A stretch of DNA of 64,000 nt, taken from the NCBI GenBank assembly GCA_965116165.1, contig OZ220484.1:2480001-2544000 (forward strand), given 5' to 3'. Under the pieces are notes generated by a model that worked only from the letters and a program-made list of their open reading frames with translations, ran no database searches and was not told the origin of the DNA. Both the position numbers and the translations under genes were made by a program. Within the stretch, counting starts at the first letter, position 1; every line of letters begins with the position of its first letter. The DNA comes from Azophilus sp965116165 (GTDB lineage Bacteria > Pseudomonadota > Gammaproteobacteria > Pseudomonadales > Azotimanducaceae). Below are positions 9,226 to 18,078 of this stretch, in pieces.

Positions 9226-10374
9226 TCATAACCAATATCCCACAGGCTCCGAGAGAAACCGCTGAAGAGAAATTCCGCCCTTGCCGACCACCAACAGGCG
9301 AGTTGGTTTGAAGAATTTGGCGAACGATTCCATGCCGGGAAGGGTAGTGGCAGTACGTCCGCTTTTTACCTCTATGACCACCAGCTTCTTTCCCCTGCGC
9401 ACGACAAAATCCACCTCGCGGCTGCGCTCCCGCCAATAAAAGAGTTCGCACTCTCCGGCAACGGATGCGTTGAGCAGATGCGCGCCGATCGCGGACTCGG
9501 TCAGACGCCCCCAAAATTCGCGGTCGGCAAATGCTTCCGCCTCCGTCATACCGCACGGGGCGGTTATCAATGCAGTGTTGAAGACTTGAAACTTGGGGCT
9601 TGATCGCTGCCGCCGCGCGGTGTCGCCGGCGTATTTGGACAAACCGGTGAGCACGCCAGCGGCCGCGAGCAGGTCGAGGTAGTGGGCAAGCGTTGTTGTG
9701 TTGCCCGCATCCTGAAGTTGCCCGATCATTTTTGTGTAGGAAAGAATTTGCCCCGAATAGGCGCAGCCCAGTTCAAACAGCCGCCGGAGCAGGGCCGGCT
9801 TGTCAACGCGGGAAAGCAGGAGCACATCGCGGGCGACGGTTGTTTCGATGAGAGCGTCGATTATGTAGCGCGACCAGCGGGACGGCTCGTTTATCAAGGG
9901 CGCGGCACCCGGGTAGGCACCGTAGAAAAGATATTGTCTCAGGTTCCAACCGAAGGCCGCCCGCATTTCGGGAAAGCTCCAATGCGGCATGCGCAGGGTT
10001 TCAAAGCGGCCCGCAAGGCTTTCTGTCAATCCTTTGCCGATCAACAGGGGGGCCGAACCGAGCAATATGGTTTTCACCCCTGTTTTCTTGCGGGTGTCCT
10101 CATCCCAGAAATGCTTGACCGTCTCAGCCCAATGCGGAACTTTTTGGATCTCATCCAATATCAGCAGGGAGCCTTTTTCTTTGGCGCTGTCGGCCAGCAG
10201 CCGAGCCTCTTCCCATTGCGATTCAACCCACCCGGCACCGCGCAGGGTGGGTTCGTCCGCACTGGCGAAGTGACAGGGCAATGTGCTCCGCTCGGCGACT
10301 TGCAGGGCGAGGGTCGTTTTGCCCACCTGTCTTGCTCCCGCCACGACCTGGATGAATCGCCGGGGCTCTTGCAA
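9226..10374 (-). CDS. AAA_14 / DUF4143 ATPase, N-terminus interrupted by an amber codon
   Basis: The product carries Walker A GARQVGKTT, Walker B LLILDEIQKVP, a winged-helix middle part and a C-terminal DUF4143 region with REVDFVVRR and VVIEVKSG, a PD-(D/E)XK-like signature. The open frame starts at a TTG (10374), which is too far in for the family. Extending in frame upstream gives ASVLARR, then a TAG at 10396-10398, then MTFIRP from an ATG at 10416. The natural N-terminus therefore appears to be MTFIRP-stop-ASVLARRLQEP, with a nonsense mutation at codon 7. All catalytic motifs lie after the stop, so a restart or suppression could still give active protein. Function in this family is unknown; such genes are often scattered by horizontal transfer. 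Confidence 0.8.
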   Translation of the reverse strand: MQEPRRFIQVVAGARQVGKTTLALQVAERSTLPCHFASADEPTLRGAGWVESQWEEARLLADSAKEKGSLLILDEIQKVPHWAETVKHFWDEDTRKKTGVKTILLGSAPLLIGKGLTESLAGRFETLRMPHWSFPEMRAAFGWNLRQYLFYGAYPGAAPLINEPSRWSRYIIDALIETTVARDVLLLSRVDKPALLRRLFELGCAYSGQILSYTKMIGQLQDAGNTTTLAHYLDLLAAAGVLTGLSKYAGDTARRQRSSPKFQVFNTALITAPCGMTEAEAFADREFWGRLTESAIGAHLLNASVAGECELFYWRERSREVDFVVRRGKKLVVIEVKSGRTATTLPGMESFAKFFKPTRLLVVGKGGISLQRFLSEPVGYWL

Positions 10375-10430
10375 GCGCCGGGCCAGTACCGATGCCTAGG
10401 GTCTGATAAAGGTCATTTTGCTCGATTACC

Positions 10431-10461
10431 TGAGTAAATTTACTCAGTATATTGAGTAAAT
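10431..10461. promoter_or_regulatory. Palindromic operator-like site upstream of the AAA_14 ATPase
   Basis: A perfect 16-bp palindrome, TGAGTAAATTTACTCA (10431-10446), is followed seven bases later by a third half-site, TGAGTAAA (10453-10460). The cluster sits 15 nt upstream of the original ATG at 10416, where a repressor would act. AT-richness contrasts with the surrounding genes. The regulator is unknown. Confidence 0.5.
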
Positions 10462-10492
10462 TGTCAATCTCTTTGTTGATAAGAGGAATTAC

Positions 10493-10600
10493 GGAGCCTC
10501 TGATTTTGATTAATAATTCTGTAATCGCAGCATACGAACCAATAAAATCAATAAGTTATGAGTATATCAATGCTGCTCTATCGGATTGTTCAGACCTTCC
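10493..10600 (+). mobile_element. Family A MITE
   Basis: GGAGCCTCTGATTTTG at the left and TTGTTCAGACCTTCC at the right, 108 bp, flanked by TTAC at 10489-10492 and 10601-10604. It lies between the AAA_14 promoter and the CRISPR effector gene. A short scrap of family D (TATATAAGTCCCA) follows. Confidence 0.75.
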
Positions 10601-10767
10601 TTACATATATAAGTCCCATTGATAATCTATCCGCAAATGGAGCGGTTTGGTCGTCCGGGCTTAGTCGAACACGCGTCGCAACCGGCCCGTGGTCTCACCG
10701 GGAAAGCTGCCGATGATTGCCTCGTGGCGCACCACGAAGATATAGTCGGATGCTCGAAAGCGGTCGG

Positions 10768-12549
10768 ATGGTAGCCAACATGCCGGGGGAAGCGGAGCGG
10801 GAACATGTGTTGTTGACGGTGCTCGGCACGGCGTCAAACGATGTGCGCTATCGTCTCGGGGGCCAAGAGGTTGAAGCAAAGCTCGCGCCCCTTGCCCTGT
10901 ACCATCTGCTTCCGTCGTCTGAACGGCCGGACCGCATCGTGGCGCTGTGTACGCCAGAAGCGGAACAGGCAAGCTGGCCGTTGCTCGAAACAACACTGGG
11001 CGGGCAATGCCGGACGAAGCTGGTCCCGGTTCCCGGGGGCGACACCTCGGAGGATATTGACGCCTATATATCCCGGGCCGCCGAAGCCATCCCCGACAAC
11101 GCCGAGATCACCGTCGATGTGACCCACGGTCTCCGGCACCTCTCATTCCTTACCTATGTGGCCGTGCTATATGTTTCCACGCTGCGCGATGTGCGCGTGC
11201 GGGGCGCCTATTACGGCCTCTTGCGCAAGGGCGAGACCAGCCCTTTTCTCAATCTGCGTCCTCTTCTGGAACTGCCGCGCTGGCTATACGCCCTCATGGC
11301 GCTGCAGGACACGGGCAGTGCGCGGCCCATGGCCGAAATCCTTCGCGACGGTTCGAAGAAACAGGGTTCGAAGAGGATGGCGAACGATCTGACGCAAATG
11401 TCGGACGCCTACCTCTCGGGACTCCCGCTCGAGCTTGGCAGGCAGGGGGGCATCGTTCTCAGGGACCACGTCAAGCCCATGCGCAGGCTGATCTCGAAGG
11501 ACCACGGCCTGCCGCTAGGCGACAAGCTGGTCTCATGGATCGGCGATTTTATTTCCCCCATCGCAATTTCGTCCACCGCGCTGCCGATTGCCAGCGGCGG
11601 GTGGAAGGGCCAAATGCCGCTGACCCTGTGCGAATTGAAGAGGCAGGCCCAATACATTGACGATTTGCTGGAGCGCGGACATGTCGCAACCGCGCTCGGC
11701 TTGATGAACGAATGGACGGTCTCCTGGGCTCTGTGGGCACGAAACGGGTCGGACGAGAAAATCGAATGGCTCGATTACAAAAAAGAGCGGCGCGGCGCGG
11801 CCAACCTTCTCAATGTGATCGAAAGCGTCGGCAAAGACAAGAAACTCCAAGGGTGTCTGAGTGAACAGCAACGCCCGAGCGAACAGCAGCGCCTGCTGGG
11901 GCGTTACTGGGGGAGGCTTCGGGAGCTTCGCAATGGGTACTCCCATCACGGCATGCGTCCGCAGTCTCTTGTCGGCGACGGCAAAATCAAGCAAAATCTC
12001 GATCATGTCCGACGGTACTGGAAAGAGACCCTGCGTGACTGCCCGCGCATGTCCTTGTCCCTCGGCGAGCGGTCCGGCGGACGCATTCTGGTCAGCCCCA
12101 TCGGCATGAGTCCGGGTGTGCTGTTCAGTGCGCTGCAGGCGTGCAGGGGCGAGGGCGGCGGGGAACCGGACCTGTGCCTCGTCATCTGCTCGCATGAGAC
12201 GGCGGGAAAGATCGAAGAAGCGTTGGGCCGTGCTGGGTATCGGGCCGCGGTTGAGACGCTTTGCCTGGACGACCCCTATGGCGACCGCGCGGAGATCAAG
12301 CGATTGGCGGATGCGGCGCGGCCCCACTTTGTGGGGGCCGGGGATGTCGTCGTCAATGTCACCGGGGGAACGACGCTGATGGGCCTTGTCGCCGAGGCGG
12401 TCGCCGATGCCGCGCGCAGGCTGGCTTGCCCGGTGCGACGTTTCGGGCTGATCGACCGGCGGCCGACGGCGGAGCAGGAGAGGAATCCTTGGCGGGCGGG
12501 AGATGCGTTCTGGCTCGACGGAAGCAGGGACGCCGATGCCGATGGTTGA
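10768..12549 (+). CDS. CRISPR-associated CARF-HEPN-CARF effector (Csx1/TM1812-like with an extra C-terminal CARF)
   Basis: The product is about 593 aa from the ATG at 10768; in-frame ATGs at 10750 and 10780 are alternatives. The N-terminal part (about 15-180) matches the TM1812/Csx1-type CARF domain: LLTVLGTASND, then VDVTHGLRH (D117-H120) and VRVRGAYYG. The helical middle ends with RLRELRNGYSHHG, giving R388-x4-H393, the catalytic motif of HEPN RNases. After about residue 436 a second Rossmann-like domain begins with ILVSPIGMSPG. It contains VICSHET and, near 530, VNVTGGTTLM, a signature seen in CARF/DUF1887-type sensors, and ends RFGLIDRRP. CARF domains bind cyclic oligoadenylate made by Cas10; HEPN domains cut RNA. 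The usual Csx1 has only one CARF. The second could bind another ring size or degrade the signal. The gene leads the cmr operon, ending 2 nt before cmr1. Confidence 0.8.
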   Translation: MVANMPGEAEREHVLLTVLGTASNDVRYRLGGQEVEAKLAPLALYHLLPSSERPDRIVALCTPEAEQASWPLLETTLGGQCRTKLVPVPGGDTSEDIDAYISRAAEAIPDNAEITVDVTHGLRHLSFLTYVAVLYVSTLRDVRVRGAYYGLLRKGETSPFLNLRPLLELPRWLYALMALQDTGSARPMAEILRDGSKKQGSKRMANDLTQMSDAYLSGLPLELGRQGGIVLRDHVKPMRRLISKDHGLPLGDKLVSWIGDFISPIAISSTALPIASGGWKGQMPLTLCELKRQAQYIDDLLERGHVATALGLMNEWTVSWALWARNGSDEKIEWLDYKKERRGAANLLNVIESVGKDKKLQGCLSEQQRPSEQQRLLGRYWGRLRELRNGYSHHGMRPQSLVGDGKIKQNLDHVRRYWKETLRDCPRMSLSLGERSGGRILVSPIGMSPGVLFSALQACRGEGGGEPDLCLVICSHETAGKIEEALGRAGYRAAVETLCLDDPYGDRAEIKRLADAARPHFVGAGDVVVNVTGGTTLMGLVAEAVADAARRLACPVRRFGLIDRRPTAEQERNPWRAGDAFWLDGSRDADADG

Positions 12550-12551
12550 CG

Positions 12552-13808
12552 ATGCCCATGGTTATTGAAGCGACCTACAGGGTTGTGACCCCGCTATTTT
12601 GCGCGGGCGCGGATAATGCTCGTCCGGAGCTTCGCTTGCCGAGCTTCAAGGGTGTGCTGCGCTTCTGGTGGCGGGCGCTGGCGTGGCCGCGATGCGCTGG
12701 CGACCTCAAGGAGATCCAATGCCGGGAAGCCCGGCTTTTTGGCAGCGCCGACGGCGGCCAGTCCCGCGTGCTTATGCGCCTCGCGCCGATGGACGAAGAG
12801 CCGCAGAGCCGCAACAAGGGTGCAACACTGACCGTGGCCGCTAACGGTGGAGGCGCGGTCGGGGACGGTGCCCGCTATCTCGGCTACGGCGTCATGGAAG
12901 CGTTTGGGAGCAAAGGGCGTGGCACGAGCGCTGGCCAACTCACGCGAGGCTGCCTGTACGCACCGTTCGAATTCACCGTCCAACTGCGTTGCCGCGACCT
13001 GTGCGAGGCGGAAGTGGCGCTGCTTTGCGATGCGCTTATCGCGCTCGGCACCCTCGGCGGCATGGGCGCGAAGAGCCGCAAGGGATATGGCTCGCTGACG
13101 CTGCAATCCCTTCTCTTGGACGGCAAGAAATGCTGGAGCGCACCGGAATCCGTGGACGATTTGCAAGCGGTGATCGGACATCTTCGATGTGATCACGAGA
13201 CGGATGAACCCTCCGAATATACGGCTTTTTCGTCCGCTACCCGCCACATTCTGCTGTCGGGCGACGCTGGGAAACCGCTGCAACTGCTTGATCGGGTTGG
13301 TCGGGAACTCGTCCGCTATAGAAGCTGGGGCCGGAACGGAAATATCTTGGGGAACATCGAGTCGGAAAGAAACTTCAAGGACGATCACGACCTGATGAAG
13401 GACGGGCAACCAACGAAGCACCAGCACCGCAATGCCTCCGGGCCATCGCGTGCGAAGGGGGCGAGCCGCGCCGGAGCCCCGCCCTACCCACGCCGCATTG
13501 CCTTCGGGTTACCGCACAATTACGGCAAGCAGCGTTCTCAGATGGTCGAGCCACAGGACTTTGACCGCCGCGCCAGCCCCCTGTTCATCCACATCCATGA
13601 GTGTGGCCGTACACCGGTTGCGGTCCTGTCGTTCCTGCCGGGGCGGTTCCTGCCGCAGAGAAAATCCCGGATTTCGGTCGGCGGAAAGAAAGTCAACACG
13701 AAGCCCGAGAAAGAACTTTACCGCCCGATCCACGATTTCCTCGACCGCCTGCTCGACGAGGCCCGGCGCAAGGAACGATTTTCCAAAGTGATCGAGGCGC
13801 GACCATGA
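12552..13808 (+). CDS. cmr1: Type III-B CRISPR RAMP protein Cmr1
   Basis: From ATG 12552 the protein is 418 aa, a usual Cmr1 length. Its opening (VIEATYRVVTPLFCAGAD, then ELRLPSFKGVLRFWWRAL) is the Cmr1 hallmark, and a glycine-rich RAMP loop follows (GTLGGMGAKSRKGYGS). Cmr1 caps the 3' end of the crRNA in the Cmr complex. The frame is open upstream, but that region lies in another frame of the effector gene, so the ATG is preferred. Its TGA overlaps the cmr2 ATG (ATGA), indicating coupled translation. Confidence 0.9.
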   Translation: MPMVIEATYRVVTPLFCAGADNARPELRLPSFKGVLRFWWRALAWPRCAGDLKEIQCREARLFGSADGGQSRVLMRLAPMDEEPQSRNKGATLTVAANGGGAVGDGARYLGYGVMEAFGSKGRGTSAGQLTRGCLYAPFEFTVQLRCRDLCEAEVALLCDALIALGTLGGMGAKSRKGYGSLTLQSLLLDGKKCWSAPESVDDLQAVIGHLRCDHETDEPSEYTAFSSATRHILLSGDAGKPLQLLDRVGRELVRYRSWGRNGNILGNIESERNFKDDHDLMKDGQPTKHQHRNASGPSRAKGASRAGAPPYPRRIAFGLPHNYGKQRSQMVEPQDFDRRASPLFIHIHECGRTPVAVLSFLPGRFLPQRKSRISVGGKKVNTKPEKELYRPIHDFLDRLLDEARRKERFSKVIEARP

Positions 13809-16021
13809 CGCTGCGCCTCGACATCTCCATCGGCCCGGTGCAGGGCTTTGTCGCGCAGTCGCGGCGCACCCGCGACCTGTGGGGCAGTTCGTATCTTCTT
13901 TCCTTCCTCGCGGGGCATGCGATGCGCGGTGCCGAGGAGGCTGGCGGCCGTATCGTCCGGCCGGTTGTCGAGGAGGATGCGCTCTATCGATGGATAAAGG
14001 GCGACAGGACCGGCGGTGCCGAGGCGCTGAAGATCGGCTCGCTGCCGAACCGCTTCGCGGTCGATGTCGATGTGGACGCCCAAGCGGTCGCCGACGCTGC
14101 TGTGGCTGCCCTCCGAAACGCCTGGGTGCGGGTCTGCGATGCCGTGTGGAAGGAATTTATCGCCGACGCCCGCGAACCCGGCTCCGATACGCGAGCGATC
14201 TGGGACCGTCAGATCAACGCATTCTGGGAAGTGGTGTGGACCGCCGGCGCCGCCGAGGACGGTCTTCTTGCCCGGCGCAAGCACTGGCGTAGCCAGGCTC
14301 CGTCGTTGGAACCGGGGGAGAAATGCACGGTCATGCACGACCTGCAAGAGCTTTCCGGGTATAGCCGCTCAACGAGCGATGCCGGACCAGAAGGGCGGGA
14401 CCGTTTCTGGGAGAGTGTACGCGAACGTACCGGCGCACTGGATTTGAAGGACAATGAAAGGCTATGCGCCATCGCTCTGATCAAGCGCCTGTTCCCGAAG
14501 GTCGCCGAGGAAGCGCTGGGATGGAAGGTGGACCGGTCGCGTTGGCCGTCGACGGTGCACATGGCCGCCCGACCTTGGCTTCGCCGGGTGGAATCCCTCG
14601 CTCCGGATCAGGCCCGCGACTACGCTGAACATGTCAAACAGTCGGCGCGGAAAGACATCCTATCCGAACGCTTACCGCCATCGCTGGGCCGGGGCCCTTC
14701 CGCCACCGGCGACTTCCCTCGGCTCGACGCCAACTGGTTTCACTGCGCGGCGGTCGAGGACGAGGGGCGGGGGCGCTGCCCGCTCAAGCCCGGCGAGGAG
14801 CAAGCCCGGCCTGACCTGGCCAAGCGATTAAAGAGAATCCAGGACACCAAAGACCAAGCCGGCCGCCGCCTCGGCCCGCCATCCTCGTTTTACGCGCTGC
14901 TGCTCGCCGACGGCGACCGGCTTGGCAGGCTGGTGAGCGAGACCGGCGGTGAGTGGGTCGGCCGGGCGCTCGAGACATTTACGTCGGCGGTGCCGAAAAT
15001 CGTGAGCGAGCACGGGGGCGAAACGATCTATGCCGGCGGTGACGATGTGCTGGCTATGCTGCCGGTCCCCCAAGCACTGCAATGCGCCGCGCAACTGGCC
15101 GAATCCTACCGCTCGGCCTTCGGGCGCAAGGCTGGGGCCACCTTATCGGCTTCGGTCGTGTTTGTGCATATTCGGTATCCACTCGGCAGCGCTATTCGCG
15201 ACGCCCACCGGCTACTCGACAATGTGGCCAAGGATCAGAACGGCCGCAATTCGCTGGCGGCTGCCGTCCTCAAGCCTGGGGGGTTGAATGCCCAATGGGC
15301 CACAACATGGTACCGGCCGTATCCAGATGACAGCACCGGATCGTCGGTGGATCTTATCCAGAAGCTGGCCGACGGTCTCGGAACCGCATCATCGGCATCG
15401 GATATGTCGTCCGCGCTGCTCTACCGCATTCGCGAACTGCTGGTCAGGCTCGGTGGATGGGGTGCTTGGCATCCCGGTTCTTGGGGCACCATGCCGGAGG
15501 GTATCGATCTCTTGGCCTTCCTGCGCGCCGAAATCGGCCACAGCCTGATGGTGGGGGGAGACGAGAGCGCCGTGGCGACGGTCAGTCTCGTCCAGTCCGA
15601 GGGTCAAGGAGTCGATGGCAACAAACCTGTGGAAGCGAGGGCGGCGGGGATGGCCGGTCTCGTCCAGTCCGAGGGTCAAGGAGTCGATGGCAACAAATCT
15701 GTGGAAGCGAGGGCGGCGGGGATGGCCGGTCTCGTCCAGTCCGAGGGTCAAGGAGTTGCTGGCGACAAACCCGTGGAAGCGGGGGCGGCGGGGATGGCCG
15801 GTTTCGTCCAGTCCGAGGGTCAAGGAGTTGCTGGTAACGAACCTGTGGAAGCGAGGGCGGCGGGGATGGCCAGCCTCGTTCATTGCCTGTTGCGGCGCGC
15901 GCCCACTCTTGGCGACGGGCAGGGTGGCGAGACGGCGGGTTGTGCGGCCAAGGTTGGGGTCGATGCGCTCCTCCTCGCCCGCTTTCTCGCCGAGGGCGGC
16001 TACGGCGAGCACGAAGCATGA
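13805..16021 (+). CDS. cmr2: Type III-B Cas10 / Cmr2 (GGDD cyclase) with internal tandem repeats
   Basis: From ATG 13805 the product is 738 aa. It begins directly with SIGPVQGFVAQSRRTRDLW, the start of the first Palm-like domain, and shows no N-terminal HD nuclease domain. The second Palm domain has YAGGDDVLAML near residue 410, the catalytic motif that makes cyclic oligoadenylates on target-RNA binding. The active-site residues look intact, so it should be able to signal to the CARF effector upstream. Near the C-terminus (about 595-690) lie four 24-residue repeats (VQSEGQGVDGNKPVEARA type), not usual for Cmr2. After them the normal C-terminal helix resumes (LVHCLLRRAP). Start and stop overlap cmr1 and cmr3 by 4 nt. 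Confidence 0.92.
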   Translation: MTLRLDISIGPVQGFVAQSRRTRDLWGSSYLLSFLAGHAMRGAEEAGGRIVRPVVEEDALYRWIKGDRTGGAEALKIGSLPNRFAVDVDVDAQAVADAAVAALRNAWVRVCDAVWKEFIADAREPGSDTRAIWDRQINAFWEVVWTAGAAEDGLLARRKHWRSQAPSLEPGEKCTVMHDLQELSGYSRSTSDAGPEGRDRFWESVRERTGALDLKDNERLCAIALIKRLFPKVAEEALGWKVDRSRWPSTVHMAARPWLRRVESLAPDQARDYAEHVKQSARKDILSERLPPSLGRGPSATGDFPRLDANWFHCAAVEDEGRGRCPLKPGEEQARPDLAKRLKRIQDTKDQAGRRLGPPSSFYALLLADGDRLGRLVSETGGEWVGRALETFTSAVPKIVSEHGGETIYAGGDDVLAMLPVPQALQCAAQLAESYRSAFGRKAGATLSASVVFVHIRYPLGSAIRDAHRLLDNVAKDQNGRNSLAAAVLKPGGLNAQWATTWYRPYPDDSTGSSVDLIQKLADGLGTASSASDMSSALLYRIRELLVRLGGWGAWHPGSWGTMPEGIDLLAFLRAEIGHSLMVGGDESAVATVSLVQSEGQGVDGNKPVEARAAGMAGLVQSEGQGVDGNKSVEARAAGMAGLVQSEGQGVAGDKPVEAGAAGMAGFVQSEGQGVAGNEPVEARAAGMASLVHCLLRRAPTLGDGQGGETAGCAAKVGVDALLLARFLAEGGYGEHEA
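15587..15874 (+). repeat. Four 72-bp tandem repeats inside cmr2
   Basis: Units start at 15587, 15659, 15731 and 15803, each exactly 72 bp (24 codons), with a fragment of a fifth at 15875. The first two units differ by about one codon; the last two share several changes (GVAG in place of GVDG). The reading frame is kept, so the protein gains a low-complexity segment. There is no spacer variation, so this is not a CRISPR array. Confidence 0.95.
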
Positions 16022-17211
16022 TTGGGGTCGGTCTCGAACCGGTTGATACCTGGTTTTTTCGCGATGGGACGCCGTTCACGCGCGGTGCCGCGCCCCAGGA
16101 AGATGTGGAAAGCTTGTTTCCGCCCCACCCGACCACTGTCGTTGGTGCCCTGCGCGCGGCATTGGCGCTGGCGCGAGGCTGGAGCGGTCGAGGCTCGTGG
16201 TGCGAGGCGTTCAACGATGTTCTTGGCGACGGTCCAGAAGATTTGGGCGTGCTTTCCTTCGATGGGCCGTTTCTTCTCCGGGACGGGAGACCGCTGTTCC
16301 CTGTGCCCCGACACCTGCTCGGCATCACTACGGCGAACGGATGTACAACGAGCGGGTGGCAGCCCTGTGCGCTGCTCCGGCCGGGGCCGCCGGTGCGCTG
16401 CGATCTGGGTGAGGCGGTTCGCCTTCCCGATCTGCCGGAAGGGGGTGGAACCTCGAAGGAACAAAAACGACCCTTCGCTCGTACGGCCGTTCACCTCCCC
16501 GATCTGCCGGAAGGAGGTGGAATCGACGGGAAACCGCATAACGGCGACCGGCAATGGCTCACCCTGAAGGGTCTGACAACCGTGCTGAGGGGCGGGCTTC
16601 CGGAAACAAAGCAGGTTGTGCCGAGCGGTGACCTGTGGTCGGTCGAAGAGCGCATCGGCCTTCAGCGCGACAGGGAAACCCGCAGCGCGATGGAGGGCAG
16701 GCTCTACAGCACTCGGCAAGTGCGTCCTGGGCGCGGCGTTTCCCTCGGCATGCGCATCTCCGGCCTGCCCGCGGGCTGGGCCGATCCGTTCGGCCAACTG
16801 GTGCCTCTGGGCGGCGAGAGCCGGCTGGCGCACTGCCGGGAATGGACAGGCGGCACGGACCTCGATGCCCTTCCGGCGGCAATTGGATCGGATGGACGGG
16901 CGGCGCTGGTCGCCCTGTCGCCGCTCGATTTGGAAGACGCCATTGTTCGCGGCGAGCGGCCACTCGACGGACTGGGCGGTGCCCGGATCGTCTCGGCCTG
17001 CCTGGATCGCCCGCAGCATATTGGCGGCTGGAATTCACTGGCGCACCGCCCGTTGCCGCTCCGCAGCGCTCTGGCACCGGGCACTGTGCTGTTTTGCGAA
17101 ATACCGGATGACAAGCGGGATGCCATCGCCACCGGTGGTCTCCTGCGTATCGGGGCGCGAACTGCCCAGGGGTTCGGCCTCGTCGCAGCCGGTGCCTGGC
17201 CGGAGGATTAA
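16018..17211 (+). CDS. cmr3: Type III-B CRISPR RAMP protein Cmr3
   Basis: From ATG 16018 the product is 397 aa. Its N-terminus (GLEPVDTWFFRDGTPF) is typical of Cmr3, which with Cmr2 holds the 5' tag of the crRNA. HPTTVVGALRAAL follows, then a RAMP glycine loop near the end (GGLLRIGARTAQGFG). A 24-codon duplication is visible: AVRLPDLPEGGG and AVHLPDLPEGGG are 72 bp apart (16426 and 16498 in the DNA). It sits in a loop region and keeps the frame. The gene overlaps cmr2 by 4 nt and precedes cmr4 by 9 nt. Confidence 0.9.
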   Translation: MIGVGLEPVDTWFFRDGTPFTRGAAPQEDVESLFPPHPTTVVGALRAALALARGWSGRGSWCEAFNDVLGDGPEDLGVLSFDGPFLLRDGRPLFPVPRHLLGITTANGCTTSGWQPCALLRPGPPVRCDLGEAVRLPDLPEGGGTSKEQKRPFARTAVHLPDLPEGGGIDGKPHNGDRQWLTLKGLTTVLRGGLPETKQVVPSGDLWSVEERIGLQRDRETRSAMEGRLYSTRQVRPGRGVSLGMRISGLPAGWADPFGQLVPLGGESRLAHCREWTGGTDLDALPAAIGSDGRAALVALSPLDLEDAIVRGERPLDGLGGARIVSACLDRPQHIGGWNSLAHRPLPLRSALAPGTVLFCEIPDDKRDAIATGGLLRIGARTAQGFGLVAAGAWPED

Positions 17212-17220
17212 GAGAAAATC

Positions 17221-18078
17221 ATGACTACAACACTACTCGGCCTGCTGGCCGAAACCCCCATTCACCCCGGAAGCGGCCGCAGTACGGGGGTCGTGGATCT
17301 GCCCGTGGCCCGCGAGGCCGCTACGGACTATCCGGTGCTGGTCGGCTCCAGCCTCAAGGGTGCGCTGCGCGACAGGGCCGAGGGGGTGGAGCAGGATGCC
17401 GATCGCTATTTCGGCAAACCCGATCAGGCGGGCGCTCTGCTGGTTTCCGATGGGAGGCTCCTGTTGTTGCCGGTTCGCAGCCTGACCGGAAGTTATCGCT
17501 GGGCAACCTGCCCGCACCTGATCGAACGCCTTGGCCGCGACCTCGCCCGCGCCGGCCACCCGTGGAAACCGCTGGCTCAATCGCCCGCACGTGGCGCTGC
17601 TCTCGCGGACGGCGAAAATAGGGGTGGAAAAAATGCGGACGGCAAAAACAGGCTGTTTCTGGAAGAGCGTCAGTTCGACATCGAGGGGCCGCCGCCGGAA
17701 GGTCTAACGGACGCCATCAGACCGCTGCTTCTCCATCGGGAAACGCAGGAGCGGCTCGCCGCGCAAATCGCGATTCTGCATGATGACGATTTCGCTTGGT
17801 TCGCGCGCTACGGCCTCGCCATCCAGGCGCGCAACGTTCTTGAGGACGGCACCAAGAGGAGCACAAATCTGTGGTATGAGGAAACGCTTCCGCCGGATAC
17901 GATCATGTACGCCCTGGTCGCGGCCCGCGGCGACTTCGACCCGGACGAGGTGCTCCACAGCCTGTTCCCCGGAAACGATTCCTATCTGCAGGCCGGCGGC
18001 AACGAGACGGTGGGGCAGGGCTGGTTCGCCGTGAGCATTTATGGTGGCAATGGCAACGGTGAAGGGGCTGCGTCGTGA
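17221..18078 (+). CDS. cmr4: Type III-B backbone RNase Cmr4
   Basis: The 285-aa protein matches Cmr4, the multi-copy backbone subunit that cuts target RNA at 6-nt intervals. The key segment STGVVDLPVARE puts Asp at residue 26, the position of the catalytic Asp described for Cmr4. It is followed by YPVLVGSSLKGALRDRAE, the RAMP motif. Target cleavage should therefore be possible. A 30-bp in-frame duplication (ADGENRG / ADGKNRL, DNA 17605 and 17635) is present. AAGAGA lies just before the ATG. The stop overlaps the cmr5 GTG start. Confidence 0.92.
   Translation: MTTTLLGLLAETPIHPGSGRSTGVVDLPVAREAATDYPVLVGSSLKGALRDRAEGVEQDADRYFGKPDQAGALLVSDGRLLLLPVRSLTGSYRWATCPHLIERLGRDLARAGHPWKPLAQSPARGAALADGENRGGKNADGKNRLFLEERQFDIEGPPPEGLTDAIRPLLLHRETQERLAAQIAILHDDDFAWFARYGLAIQARNVLEDGTKRSTNLWYEETLPPDTIMYALVAARGDFDPDEVLHSLFPGNDSYLQAGGNETVGQGWFAVSIYGGNGNGEGAAS

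Noticed and set aside
10661..10996. A minus-strand frame ending SDYIFVVRHEAIIGSFPGE, perhaps the tail of a lost gene
   Set aside because: Only about 30 residues look protein-like, no family was recognised, and most of the frame overlaps the CARF effector.
15587..15874. Tandem repeats inside the CRISPR operon as a possible CRISPR array
   Set aside because: The units are contiguous 72-bp copies without variable spacers, and they keep the cmr2 reading frame.
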